DNA from: Streptomyces sp. F63
Lineage (GTDB): Bacteria; Actinomycetota; Actinomycetes; Streptomycetales; Streptomycetaceae
Length of the DNA stretch: 64,000 bases
Reading direction: 5' to 3'
NCBI RefSeq assembly: GCF_018070345.1
Contig: NZ_JAGPXX010000013.1
Location: 102,722 to 166,721 of the forward strand
The notes below the pieces were generated by a model. It saw nothing but the letters and a program-made list of their open reading frames with translations, did not search any database and was not told the origin of the DNA. Made by a program: the position numbers and the translations under genes. This document shows, one piece after another, positions 8,295-16,489 of the stretch. Position 1 is the stretch's first letter, and each line of letters begins with the position of its first letter.

Positions 8295-9146
8295 GTGAGC
8301 ACGGACTATCAGCAGGCACGGGTGGCGCTGGGGGCGCGGCTGCGCGAACTCCGTTTCACGTGCCCCGGTGGCCGACTCACCGGCCGGCAGCTCGCCCAGC
8401 GGCTCGGCTGGCCGGGCTCCAAGGTCAGCAAGCTGGAGAACGGACGGCAGACGGCCACCCCCGAGGACCTGAGGGCGTGGGCCGACGCGACCGGGCAGCC
8501 AGGGACGTACCCCGAACTTGCTGCCCGGCTGGCCGGGTTCGAGTCCCACATCCGATCATGGCGACGAGCCATGGCGAACGGTTTCCAGCACCTTCACGAG
8601 GGGCTGAGCGCCGAGATCGACCGCACCTCGGAGATGTGGGTCTGGGAGGAGTCGGTGATCGCCGGACTGCTGCAAACCCCGGAGTACGCCCGACACGTCG
8701 TCCAGCGGTACGCGGACCTGCTGGGCGGAGCCGGCGACATCGAGGCGGCCGTCCGCTCCCGGGCGCAGCGTCAGGAATGGCTGTACCGGTCCGGCCGCAC
8801 GCTGCACGTGCTGATCTGGGAGGCCGCTTTGCGGTCGCTGATCTGTCCGCCCTCAGTGCTGGCGGGCCAACTCGACCGCCTCAGCGGAATGATCGGTATG
8901 GACACGGTGGAGCTGGGTGTCATCCCCTTCACGGCCTCCGTCAAGATCGTGCCTGCCAACGGCTTCTGGGTGCTCGATGACCGGCTGGTCGTCGCCGAGG
9001 ACTGGCACGCCGAACTATGGCTGGACGACGCCGACAACATCACCTTGTACAAGAAGGTCTGGAAGACCCTCAACGAGTCGGCCGTGTACGGGGCTGACGC
9101 CCACACCGGCATCAACGCGGCCCGCCGGGCCTTGAACCTGCGTTGA
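8295..9146 (+). CDS. XRE-family regulator with DUF5753 domain (second copy type)
   Basis: 283 aa from GTG 8295, 10 nt after the stop of the frameshifted DUF6879 gene, so probably co-transcribed with it. The HTH domain is at about 8-65 (LGARLRELRFTCPGG, LAQRLGWPGSKVSKLENGRQ). DUF5753 follows (about 90-275: WVWEESVIAGLLQTPEYARH, VELGVIPFTA, ALNLR end). It is a different subfamily from the 6226 gene. The pairing of this type with DUF6879 is common in Streptomyces, and the role is probably DNA-binding regulation with an unknown signal. A 16-bp inverted repeat spans its last codons. Confidence 0.9.
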   Translation: MSTDYQQARVALGARLRELRFTCPGGRLTGRQLAQRLGWPGSKVSKLENGRQTATPEDLRAWADATGQPGTYPELAARLAGFESHIRSWRRAMANGFQHLHEGLSAEIDRTSEMWVWEESVIAGLLQTPEYARHVVQRYADLLGGAGDIEAAVRSRAQRQEWLYRSGRTLHVLIWEAALRSLICPPSVLAGQLDRLSGMIGMDTVELGVIPFTASVKIVPANGFWVLDDRLVVAEDWHAELWLDDADNITLYKKVWKTLNESAVYGADAHTGINAARRALNLR

Positions 9147-9155
9147 TGCCGGTGT
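9103..9155 (+). terminator. Inverted repeat spanning a stop codon, possible terminator
   Basis: ACACCGGCATCAACGC at 9103-9118 and its perfect complement at 9140-9155 flank a 21-nt loop. The stop codon (9144-9146) lies in the second arm. It could terminate the DUF6879-XRE transcript. The perfect 16-bp identity with half inside the coding sequence is unusual and may instead mark a duplication or inversion end. Confidence 0.45.
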
Positions 9156-9200
9156 AGGGGGACGTACGGCCGCCCGGTGCACGGCACGTGTACATCGTGA

Positions 9201-9326
9201 GCACGCAAGGCGTCAGCCCTGGAAGAGGCCTGCTATCAGGCGACCAACGACGAGAAAGACGGGTATCCCACTGACGCCTCCTGGAAGAGAGACGAGCAGA
9301 ACAAGCAGTGGGCCGAGACCGGGGCG
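9201..9326 (+). pseudogene. Coding-like fragment of an unidentified gene
   Basis: Directly after an in-frame TGA (9198-9200) the plus strand reads ARKASALEEACYQATNDEKD followed by GYPTDASWKRDEQNKQWAET. The composition is natural and contains amino acids rare in shadow frames here (Y, N, K, W). There is no start codon, and the frame meets the duplicated XRE fragment at about 9327. It looks like an internal piece of a gene joined to another fragment by recombination. I do not recognise the parent protein. Confidence 0.45.
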
Positions 9327-9450
9327 CGAACTCCTCCTGCGTCAGCCGGGCTTCCTCCCGCAGGGCCTTCAGCACCGCGCCGAAGGTCTTGAGGCTGTCG
9401 GATACCTCGGGCTCGCCGTTCGCACAGCCGCCGCCCCCGCCGCCGGTGGC
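9327..9450 (-). pseudogene. Duplicated 5' fragment of the XRE regulator gene
   Basis: This is nearly identical to 6951-7080 in the same orientation, with only scattered substitutions and a short deletion in the Gly-rich part. On the minus strand it encodes CANGEPEVSDSLKTFGAVLK, then ALREEARLTQEEFAP, after which similarity stops. Only the N-terminus of the regulator is present, so it is non-functional. The remaining 9451-9863 shows no confident gene. A short plus frame (from about GTG 9613, ending at 9867) overlaps the next start by ATGA but has no recognisable features. Confidence 0.75.
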
Positions 9451-9863
9451 TTGCTCCGCGCCCGTTCGGCCATTTTTTGACCGAAGCGGTCGTTGGCGCC
9501 ACCGCCGGGAGAAGAGGGGCTCCTGTGGCATGGCTTGTGGGCCGCCCCATCCGCACCGGGAGGGAAGATGTCAGTGGGGTGACCGGGGATCTCTGGGCCG
9601 CGGCAGGACCGGGTGGCCGGTGGCGATAGGGTGGCGTCAACTCGCAGGTGCGTTCGGGGAGTCACGTGCGCGACGACCGCCATCAGGTCCGACCTGACCC
9701 TCGATGACCGGGACCAGGACCGGGAGATCCGCGATCTCAACGGCCGGACGCACTCCACACGCCACGGGGTCGGCGGCCTCTTCACCCCTGCCACGGGTGA
9801 CCGAGCAGAGCTTCGTCACCGGGCGCGAAGACGCCTGTCCGGCCCTGAGGAAGAGGAAGTGAG

Positions 9864-10880
9864 ATGACGGACGGAAGCGGCCGGGCGGGCCTCGGGCAGA
9901 AGATCATCATCCCCGTCCTGGCGGTCGGCATCCTGGCCGTGGGGGCCCATCTGTGGCTGAACACCAACCTGTTCGGCCGCGAGGACGTGTGCGGAGGGCT
10001 GGTGTCCACCGACTCGGCCGAGGCCGTCTTCACGCGGCCCGGCCGCGTCTCCGACCGGGACGGGCTGGACGACCGTCCGCCCGACCGGCTTCACTTCCGC
10101 TGCACCGTGGAGAGCTCGTCCTTCCTCCCCGGATCGGACATCGAGCGAATCAGCCTCTGGGGAAGCCGGGAGCGCGGCGACTTCTTCTTCACCGAAGAGG
10201 GCCGCTGGCCGAGCCCCGCCACGATGTCGTTCTTCTCCGGCGGCGCCACCGGCGGGGTGGGAGACCACCACGGCTGGGTCCTGCTGCCCGGCGCCTGCAC
10301 CACGGCGGACGGTCCCGCCGTCGTCGAGGGGCGCGCCCCGAAAGGCTCGGACCCGGTGGAAGTCGCCCGGCTTCTGACCGAGGTGGCCAACCGCGCGGCC
10401 GAGCGGGCGGATTGCGCGGCCGAGCGGCCCCTCACCGCTCCCCGCACCCTTGATGCGGCGCCGGAGCCGCGCCGGGTCCGGGACGGCGCGGTATGCGGCC
10501 TCCCGGGTCTGAGGTTCCCCGGGCCGGACGCGCCGGCCGAAGTGACGGAGACGGTTCAGGATCACCGCGGCCGCACCTGGGCATGCGAGGTCACCGGCTA
10601 CGCGACCTATTCCGTGACGCGGGAGCCGCGCATCGTGGAGGGCATCCGCTCCTCGCCCCGCTTCACGGAGCAGCCGCGCGTGGCCGGTATGGAGGTGTCG
10701 GGCTTCGATTCCTCGCACGTGGTCGCCGACTGCGCGGGCACCCCGACGTACTTCTCCCTGGAGTTCGACCGCGGCTACACCTCCACCATCGGAGACCCCC
10801 GCACCCCGCGCGTACGGGCCCTGCTCGACAATTTCGTCGAGGTCGTCGGCAAGCGGTTCGCCTGCACGGCGACTTCCTGA
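9864..10880 (+). CDS. Membrane-anchored hypothetical protein
   Basis: 338 aa from ATG 9864, preceded by AGGAAGAGGAAG. One N-terminal transmembrane segment (about 13-30: IIIPVLAVGILAVGAHLWL) is followed by a long extracytoplasmic region with six or more Cys residues (for example VCGGLVS, HFRCTVES, GACTTADG, AVCGLPG, WACEVTG, ADCAGTP). The even spacing of Cys suggests two similar disulphide-bonded domains. I do not recognise a named family. The following lipoprotein gene has the same general plan (Cys-rich, secreted) and is separated by 114 bp, so the two may be functionally linked. Confidence 0.75.
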   Translation: MTDGSGRAGLGQKIIIPVLAVGILAVGAHLWLNTNLFGREDVCGGLVSTDSAEAVFTRPGRVSDRDGLDDRPPDRLHFRCTVESSSFLPGSDIERISLWGSRERGDFFFTEEGRWPSPATMSFFSGGATGGVGDHHGWVLLPGACTTADGPAVVEGRAPKGSDPVEVARLLTEVANRAAERADCAAERPLTAPRTLDAAPEPRRVRDGAVCGLPGLRFPGPDAPAEVTETVQDHRGRTWACEVTGYATYSVTREPRIVEGIRSSPRFTEQPRVAGMEVSGFDSSHVVADCAGTPTYFSLEFDRGYTSTIGDPRTPRVRALLDNFVEVVGKRFACTATS

Positions 10881-10994
10881 CAGGGCCCGTCCCCTCCGCA
10901 CGAGACAACCGAGGAGCTGACCCGTCACGTACCCCACCATCGGCGCCGCCGCCAACGACGGGAACAAGAAGGCGGAAGGAGTCGCAGGAGACCG

Positions 10995-11546
10995 ATGAAC
11001 AAAGGGGATCTACGCCGCGCCGTCGCTCCGGCGCTGATGAGCTGCCTCGCGCTGACCCTCTCGGCGTGTGGTGGAGGGCGCGAGTACACCGTGCCCAAGG
11101 AGGCCTGCGAAGTTCCTCTGAGCGAGGAGAGACTCGAGCCGTTCCTGGTCGACGGGGAGAGCCTCAAGGCAGTGGGCGATTCGCTGATCGACTTCGAGGG
11201 GCGGAGCTATGCGACATGCGAGATCACGGTCGACGACCGGCTTGTGATCAGCCTCCAGGTCGACAAGGTCGACAAGGTCTACGACCCGATGGACAACTCG
11301 GAGAGTTTCCGGTTCGAGAACCGGGCGAGAATGGAGAATCTGCCGTTCGGCGGCCTGGGTGCGCTGGGCGACCGCAACTCCATGGTCAGTACCGCCTGTT
11401 CCGGGCCCAAGACGGACCATCTCATCATATATGTCTCAACCAGCCTCAAGGCCGGCGGCGACGTCGGTGAACGCCGCAAGAACATCGAGGCCTTCACACT
11501 CGACTTCGCGCCGAAGCTGAAGAAGAAGCTCGGCTGCTCGACCTGA
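10995..11546 (+). CDS. Putative lipoprotein
   Basis: 183 aa from ATG 10995 with GGAGTCGCAGGAG upstream. A typical lipoprotein signal peptide is present: basic start (MNKGDLRR), hydrophobic core (APALMSCLALT) and lipobox LSAC with Cys at about residue 25. The mature part has KEACEVPLSEE, YATCEITVDD, STACSGPKTD and a terminal LGCST, so about four further Cys are likely disulphide-bonded. It would be anchored to the outer face of the membrane. No enzyme motif is seen and the family is unknown. It lies downstream of the membrane-anchored Cys-rich protein in the same orientation. Confidence 0.8.
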   Translation: MNKGDLRRAVAPALMSCLALTLSACGGGREYTVPKEACEVPLSEERLEPFLVDGESLKAVGDSLIDFEGRSYATCEITVDDRLVISLQVDKVDKVYDPMDNSESFRFENRARMENLPFGGLGALGDRNSMVSTACSGPKTDHLIIYVSTSLKAGGDVGERRKNIEAFTLDFAPKLKKKLGCST

Positions 11547-11851
11547 CTCGGAAATATCGCGCGATCGGAGACGGTCCGGTTCGCCGGCCGCGGGTGTGGC
11601 GTGACGTCATGTTCCCGCTCGAGGGCAGCACCGGCCGGCGAGCGCAGTCGTCCTGACGGCGGCCCTGATGACCGGTTGCCGGCGCAGCGGCACCGCTGAG
11701 CCTGGACGGCCTGGCCGGGACCGCCGACGGCTTGGTTTCCCGCAGTCACGCAGGGCAACGGAGCCGGGACGGCGGATCGCCTGATACAGCACACATCCGG
11801 GTCAGCGTTGTCCCTGGTCAACTCCCTTGACGGGCCGAAACGCTGGCCGTC
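11547..11851. other. 305-bp spacer with conserved upstream element
   Basis: No gene is seen. From about 11780 the sequence (CTGATACAGC, then GTCAGCG-TGTCCCTG-TCAACT) matches the region around 7251-7290, so the promoter/operator and 5' end of the RsbW-like gene exist in two copies, one intact (here) and one decayed (7308-7400). Confidence 0.5.
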
Positions 11852-12334
11852 ATGACAGCACCACGGACCGAAGTCCCCATCACCGTACGTACGTTCGCGC
11901 ACCGCTTCTCGTCCACGCGGCGCGGCGCCCGGCTCGCCCGGCTGCTCGCCGGGCATCAGCTCGTCGACTGGGGACTCCCGCGCGGCACCTGCGCGTTCGA
12001 CGGCGCCACCCTCGTCATCGCGGAACTCGCCTCGAACGCCGTGCTGCACGGCCTCGTCCCCGGCCGGGACTGCGCGCTGCGCCTCGCGTACGACACTGGG
12101 ACCGGCGTCCTCCGCATCGAGGTGTCCGACACCCACCCCGGCCGCCCCGCCCGCGTCGAGCCCTCACCCGCCTACGACCGGGGGCGTGGGCTGGCCCTGG
12201 TCGAGGCGATCGCCCTCCGCTGGGGCGTGCAGGACCGGAACGGACCCGGCAAGACCGTCTGGGCCGAGTGCGCCGTCGCGGCGGGCTGCGAGAACGCGGA
12301 GCGCCCCGCCGTCCGCGGCGGGGGACAGGGGTAA
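11852..12334 (+). CDS. RsbW/SpoIIAB-like ATP-binding protein
   Basis: 160 aa from ATG 11852. It has the GHKL (HATPase_c) fold of anti-sigma-factor kinases: N box LVIAELASNAVLHG, the G1-like segment LRIEVSDTHPGRP, and the G2-like segment YDRGRGLALVEAIALRWGVQ. Streptomyces carry dozens of such free-standing domains; some bind anti-anti-sigma partners, and most are uncharacterised. No partner gene is adjacent. The first about 25 codons plus upstream DNA are duplicated at 7308-7400. Confidence 0.88.
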   Translation: MTAPRTEVPITVRTFAHRFSSTRRGARLARLLAGHQLVDWGLPRGTCAFDGATLVIAELASNAVLHGLVPGRDCALRLAYDTGTGVLRIEVSDTHPGRPARVEPSPAYDRGRGLALVEAIALRWGVQDRNGPGKTVWAECAVAAGCENAERPAVRGGGQG

Positions 12335-12439
12335 CGCGACGCCCCTTGCGCGGGTTTCCGGCGGCCCGTGCGTCTCCTGTGCCTCGGTGCGTAGTCTGAG
12401 GGCTGCACACCGAGGTGAACCCCTGGAGGGATGTCTCCC

Positions 12440-12751
12440 ATGCCCCGGACCACTCAGCTCCGCACGTACACCGTCCGCGACGGCTTGCTCGACGAGTGGG
12501 TGGAGCGGTGGCGGACGGAAATCGTCCCGCTGCGTCTGGAGCTGGGGTTCACCATCGGCGGGGCGTGGGCGGACCGGGAGCGCAATCAGTTCATCTGGCT
12601 GATTTCCTATGACGGCCCGGAGACTTTCGCGGAGCGCAACGCGCTGTACTGGTCGTCACCGGCACGGGAACGGATGAACCTCGATCCGGAGGACTACCTG
12701 CTGCACACGGATGACCGCACCGTCGAGGTACTGGCGACTACGGCCGACTGA
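12440..12751 (+). CDS. NIPSNAP family protein
   Basis: 103 aa. ATG 12440 is chosen over ATG 12431 because GGAGGG (12425-12430) would touch the earlier codon but is 9 nt from this one. The fold is a small ferredoxin-like dimeric alpha/beta barrel of the NIPSNAP type: TTQLRTYTVRDGLLDEWVER, GAWADRERNQFIWLISY, ALYWSSPARERM. The biochemical role is unknown. Its last 14 bases overlap the 3' end of the convergent STAND/WD40 gene. Confidence 0.85.
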   Translation: MPRTTQLRTYTVRDGLLDEWVERWRTEIVPLRLELGFTIGGAWADRERNQFIWLISYDGPETFAERNALYWSSPARERMNLDPEDYLLHTDDRTVEVLATTAD

Positions 12752-15700
12752 CCGGCAGCATGTGCCGGTCCCGTTCCTCCTCGCTGAGTGTCCGGAAGAC
12801 CCGCCCCCGGGCCCGTGCTTCCAGCCGGTCCACGTCCGGGTCCGCGAGCCACACCCGGGCGGTGCCGTCGAAGGAAGCGGTGAGCAGTCTCGTGCCGTCC
12901 CGTGACCAGGCGACCGAGGACACCTTGTCCTGGTGGACACCTGCGATCGCGATCTCCTCGAAGGTCTCGGCGGACCACACGCGCACGGTGAGGTCGTCGG
13001 AGCCGGTGGCGAGGAACCGGCCGTCGGGCGACCAGGCGACGGCACGGACCCGCCCCTCATGGCCTCTCAACGTGCCGGTACGGCGGCCCGTCGCGGTGTC
13101 CCACACCGCCGCCGTCCAGTCGCCCGAAGCGGTGGCGACGTGTTGGTCGTCCGGGGACCATGCCACGTCGTCCACGTAGTTGTCGTGGCCGCGCAGCACC
13201 GTGAGCTGCCGGCCTTCGGCGACGTCCCACACTCGGCACGTGCGGTCGTCGGAGGCGCTGGCGAGCAGTCGGCCACCCGGTGACCAGGCGACGCGGCCCA
13301 CCCAGTCCTGGTGTCCGGCCAGCGGCAGGAGTTCGGTACCCGTGCCGGCCGCCCATACGCGCACGGTGCCGTCGTGGCCACCGGTGGCGATGCGGGTGCC
13401 GTCCGGTGCCCAGGTACAGGATTCGACGATGTCGCCGTGGTGGTCGAACACGCCGTTCAGGTTCTCGTCCACGACGCGGAACAATCCGTCGTTGGTGCTC
13501 AGCGCGAGCCGTTGGTCCCGGGGCGGCCAGGCGACGCTCCAGACCCGGTCCTCCAGAGCGAGGCATTCTCCTGTGGCCTCTCCGGTGACGGCGTCCCAGA
13601 TCCGGACGGTGGCGTCGCCGGAAGCGGTCGCGATGCGGCTCTCGTCGCGGGACCAGGCAGCTTGGTGCACCGGGCCGCGGTGACCGTCGAGCAGGATCTG
13701 CTCGGCACCTCGCGGGCGAAGGTCCCACACCCGCCCCGTGCCGTCGGTGGAACTGGTGGCGAGCCGGTCGCCGGAGGGTGACCAGCCGACGCCCCACACG
13801 GTGTCGGTATGGCCCCGGAGCACCGCGATGACCTTCGCGTCGCGGGTGCTGACGACGCGGACGGTCCGGTCGGACGACGCGGAGGCGAGCGCCCGGCCGT
13901 CGGGGGACCAGGCCACATTCCAGACGTAGTCGGTGTGGCCGCGCAGCAGCAGCCGCAGGCCGCCGGTCTCCGCGTCGTGGATGCGCACGGTGTGATCACC
14001 GGAGCCGGTGGCGATGCTGCGCCCGTCCGGCGACCAGGCGATGCCTTCGACGAAGTCGGCATGACCTGTCAGCGTCGTCCTGGGCGACCCCGTCGCCAGG
14101 TCCCACACGATGGCCGTCTGGTCGTGGGAGGCGGAGGCGAGGCCGGAGCCGTCCGGGGACCAGGCCACTCCCCAGACATCGTCGCGGTGCCCGTGCAGGG
14201 CATGGACAAGATCCCCGGTATCGGCCTCCCACACCCGCACGATGCGGTCCCTGGACGTACCCGCGACGAACCTGCCGTCGGGCGACCAGGCCACCTGCCT
14301 GCTGATGTCGCCGGCACCGGTCAGCAGCCGCACGGGCGCCCCGGAGACGGCGTCCCAGATCCGTACGACACAGTCGCGTCCCGTAGTGGCGATGCGGGAG
14401 GAGTCGGCCGACCACGCGACCGATTCGACCATCACGCCGTCGGACGGAAGCTCGAGCAGTGAACGTCCCGAGGCGGCATCGAAGACCCGGGCCGTGCCGT
14501 CCCGTGACGCCGTGGCCAGCAGACGGCCGTCCGGGGACCACGCGATGTGCCGGACCGTGTCCGTGTGCCCGGAGAGTTGGAGGCGGAGATGGCTGAAGGC
14601 CAGTGCCGTCATCAGGCTGCGATGGGCAGCCGGTGTCGGTGCGCATTCGCCGAGCGCGGCCAGGGAGAGGAGGATCGCCCGCTCCGGGTGGCTCTCGGCG
14701 CTGCCGAGTGCGAACTGGCCGATACTCTCCGACGCGCGGCGCAGGAAGGCCAGATCACGGCGCTGCGAGGACTGGACGAGCGAACGTACCGGCTCCGATG
14801 CCTGTCCGGACTCCTCCAGAGCGGCGAGCCAGCGTTGGGCCAGGGCGAGCCGTTCGCCGGTGAGGAGATAGTCGTCGCTGTGGCCTGAGTTCTCCCAGTC
14901 CGCGGCCCACCGTTCGAGTTCGGCTCGGCGGCGCAGTTGCTCGACGCGCGCTTCGACCTCCTGCCTCAGCGGAGCCCATTGGCGGAAGAGCGCCTCGTGC
15001 GTGACCTGAGCGTAGGGCTCCCGGCCGGAGAGCGTGTCGCCACGGACCCCGGACATCAGCAGGCGCGCGTTCACGAAGGCGTCCACGACGCGGCGCTCCG
15101 CTTCCGTGAGCTCGGACAGGGGGACGCGTCTGCGAGCCACTTCCCGGCCCTGCACCGTGACGAATCTGAGGAGTGTCCGGAGGACGCTCTCGACCCCGTC
15201 TTCGGCTCCGATCTCGGCCATGGTCTGGTCGGCCTGCCGTGCGAGAGCTCCCGCTACACCGCCCAGGTCACGGTAGAGCTCCTCGGTGACCGTTCCGCCG
15301 GGCCCGGAAGCGAAGTAGAGCTCCTGGAGGAGATACGCGAGCAGAGGCAGCGCGTCGTCCGTGCCCACGTCGTCCACGATGCGGTCCACCACCCCGGGGG
15401 CGAAGGACAGATTCACCAGGGCGCCGGGGCGTTCCACCACCTGGGCCAGTTGGCCTCGGCCCAACGCGCCGATGGCCGTCGGATGCTGAACGAGTTCGGC
15501 GTGTTCGGTGGCGAGCAGTTGCCCAAGGAAGTCGACCCGGAGCGTGGCCAGCACCCGGACCTCGGGAGATCGTTCCACACAGGAACGGAGCGCTTCGAGG
15601 AACTGCGAACGCTCCCTCTCACCAGCGAGCGTGACGACTTCTTCGAATTGGTCGATCACCAGGAGCGTGCGCCGGAACCGGCCGCCCCGCAGCCGCGACA

Positions 15701-16289
15701 GTTCTGTCGCCAGGGAAGTGGGCCCCCTCCGCAGGCGCCGCAGGACAGCTGCCACGGGCTCCTGCCCTCCACTGGCGGCCGCAAGGGAGGAGGCCAGAGA
15801 CCCCAGTGGATTCGCCCCGGGAGAGAAGGCCGGGAGGATTGTCCATCGGCGTCCCCGCAGCCGTGGCAGCACGCCTGCGCGCACCAGCGAGGACTTGCCG
15901 CTCCCGGATGCTCCGACGAGGACCAGGAACCGGTCGGCGGGGCGCTCCGGCGGCGCGTGGAGACGGCGCGTGAGCTCCGAGGCCTGGACCTCCCGGCCGA
16001 AGAAGACCGGTGCCTCCTCCTCGGCGAAGGCGTCCAGCCCTGGGTAGGGCACCCGGTCGGGAGGCCAGTCAGCCGGTGGGGGCGCGGGATTCTCCAACCG
16101 GTACACCACGACCTGACCGGCCACCATGGCGACGATCAGCAGTCCGATGGCGGGGACGGACGCCTGCTGCAGGACGCGCAGGAACCAGGGCGCTTCATCC
16201 ACATTGGTGGCGTAGTTGGTGACAATGCCGAGGAGACTCGCGACGAGCACCAGCATGATCTGGAGAGCCAACTGCACGCGGTGCCTCAT
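12738..16289 (-). CDS. Membrane-anchored STAND NTPase with 14 WD40 repeats
   Basis: 1183 aa from ATG 16289. Two hydrophobic segments (about 8-26 and 45-63) are followed by a STAND-type ATPase: YPGLDAFAEEEAPVFFGRE entry motif, Walker A GASGSGKSS (126-134), Walker B LLVIDQFEE (209-217) and a winged-helix region (about 370-450). A helical linker leads to 14 WD40 repeats (about 571-1165), each with variants of GHTDxVxxVAWSPDGRxLAT and xxVRVWD. Fourteen repeats would form two seven-bladed propellers. Such proteins act as sensors: the propeller binds a trigger and the NTPase oligomerises. Many relatives have unknown roles, and others are immune receptors. Its place inside a BREX-2 island, 200 bp downstream of the helicase-nuclease gene in the same orientation, makes a defence role plausible but unproven. 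No separate effector domain is visible; the membrane segments may serve. Confidence 0.88.
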   Translation of the reverse strand: MRHRVQLALQIMLVLVASLLGIVTNYATNVDEAPWFLRVLQQASVPAIGLLIVAMVAGQVVVYRLENPAPPPADWPPDRVPYPGLDAFAEEEAPVFFGREVQASELTRRLHAPPERPADRFLVLVGASGSGKSSLVRAGVLPRLRGRRWTILPAFSPGANPLGSLASSLAAASGGQEPVAAVLRRLRRGPTSLATELSRLRGGRFRRTLLVIDQFEEVVTLAGERERSQFLEALRSCVERSPEVRVLATLRVDFLGQLLATEHAELVQHPTAIGALGRGQLAQVVERPGALVNLSFAPGVVDRIVDDVGTDDALPLLAYLLQELYFASGPGGTVTEELYRDLGGVAGALARQADQTMAEIGAEDGVESVLRTLLRFVTVQGREVARRRVPLSELTEAERRVVDAFVNARLLMSGVRGDTLSGREPYAQVTHEALFRQWAPLRQEVEARVEQLRRRAELERWAADWENSGHSDDYLLTGERLALAQRWLAALEESGQASEPVRSLVQSSQRRDLAFLRRASESIGQFALGSAESHPERAILLSLAALGECAPTPAAHRSLMTALAFSHLRLQLSGHTDTVRHIAWSPDGRLLATASRDGTARVFDAASGRSLLELPSDGVMVESVAWSADSSRIATTGRDCVVRIWDAVSGAPVRLLTGAGDISRQVAWSPDGRFVAGTSRDRIVRVWEADTGDLVHALHGHRDDVWGVAWSPDGSGLASASHDQTAIVWDLATGSPRTTLTGHADFVEGIAWSPDGRSIATGSGDHTVRIHDAETGGLRLLLRGHTDYVWNVAWSPDGRALASASSDRTVRVVSTRDAKVIAVLRGHTDTVWGVGWSPSGDRLATSSTDGTGRVWDLRPRGAEQILLDGHRGPVHQAAWSRDESRIATASGDATVRIWDAVTGEATGECLALEDRVWSVAWPPRDQRLALSTNDGLFRVVDENLNGVFDHHGDIVESCTWAPDGTRIATGGHDGTVRVWAAGTGTELLPLAGHQDWVGRVAWSPGGRLLASASDDRTCRVWDVAEGRQLTVLRGHDNYVDDVAWSPDDQHVATASGDWTAAVWDTATGRRTGTLRGHEGRVRAVAWSPDGRFLATGSDDLTVRVWSAETFEEIAIAGVHQDKVSSVAWSRDGTRLLTASFDGTARVWLADPDVDRLEARARGRVFRTLSEEERDRHMLPVSRP

Positions 16290-16489
16290 GGGGCATCAGC
16301 CTCGTCGCGTCCCCGCAGCACTTCCCGCCCCCGCCTCATCGCTGTCGAAACCGGTCCACCGCCGTCCGCCGGGAAAGTGCGGCGGTGTCGGTGCCCGCGA
16401 ACATCATCGAAGGTTGAGGAGGCGAGCTCAACAGCGCACAGCAGAACCAGCCACAACGCGCGGACCGGTGCTGCGCCCGGCGGCCGCCC

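Noticed and set aside
8520..8560. tRNA T-arm-like GGGTTCGAGTCCCAC
   Set aside because: It lies inside the XRE/DUF5753 coding frame (AGFESHIRS), the T-stem does not pair properly, and no acceptor, D or anticodon arms are nearby.
9613..9867. Small plus ORF ending with ATGA overlap at the 9864 gene
   Set aside because: No recognisable domain, no RBS and weak composition; kept only as a remark in the spacer description.
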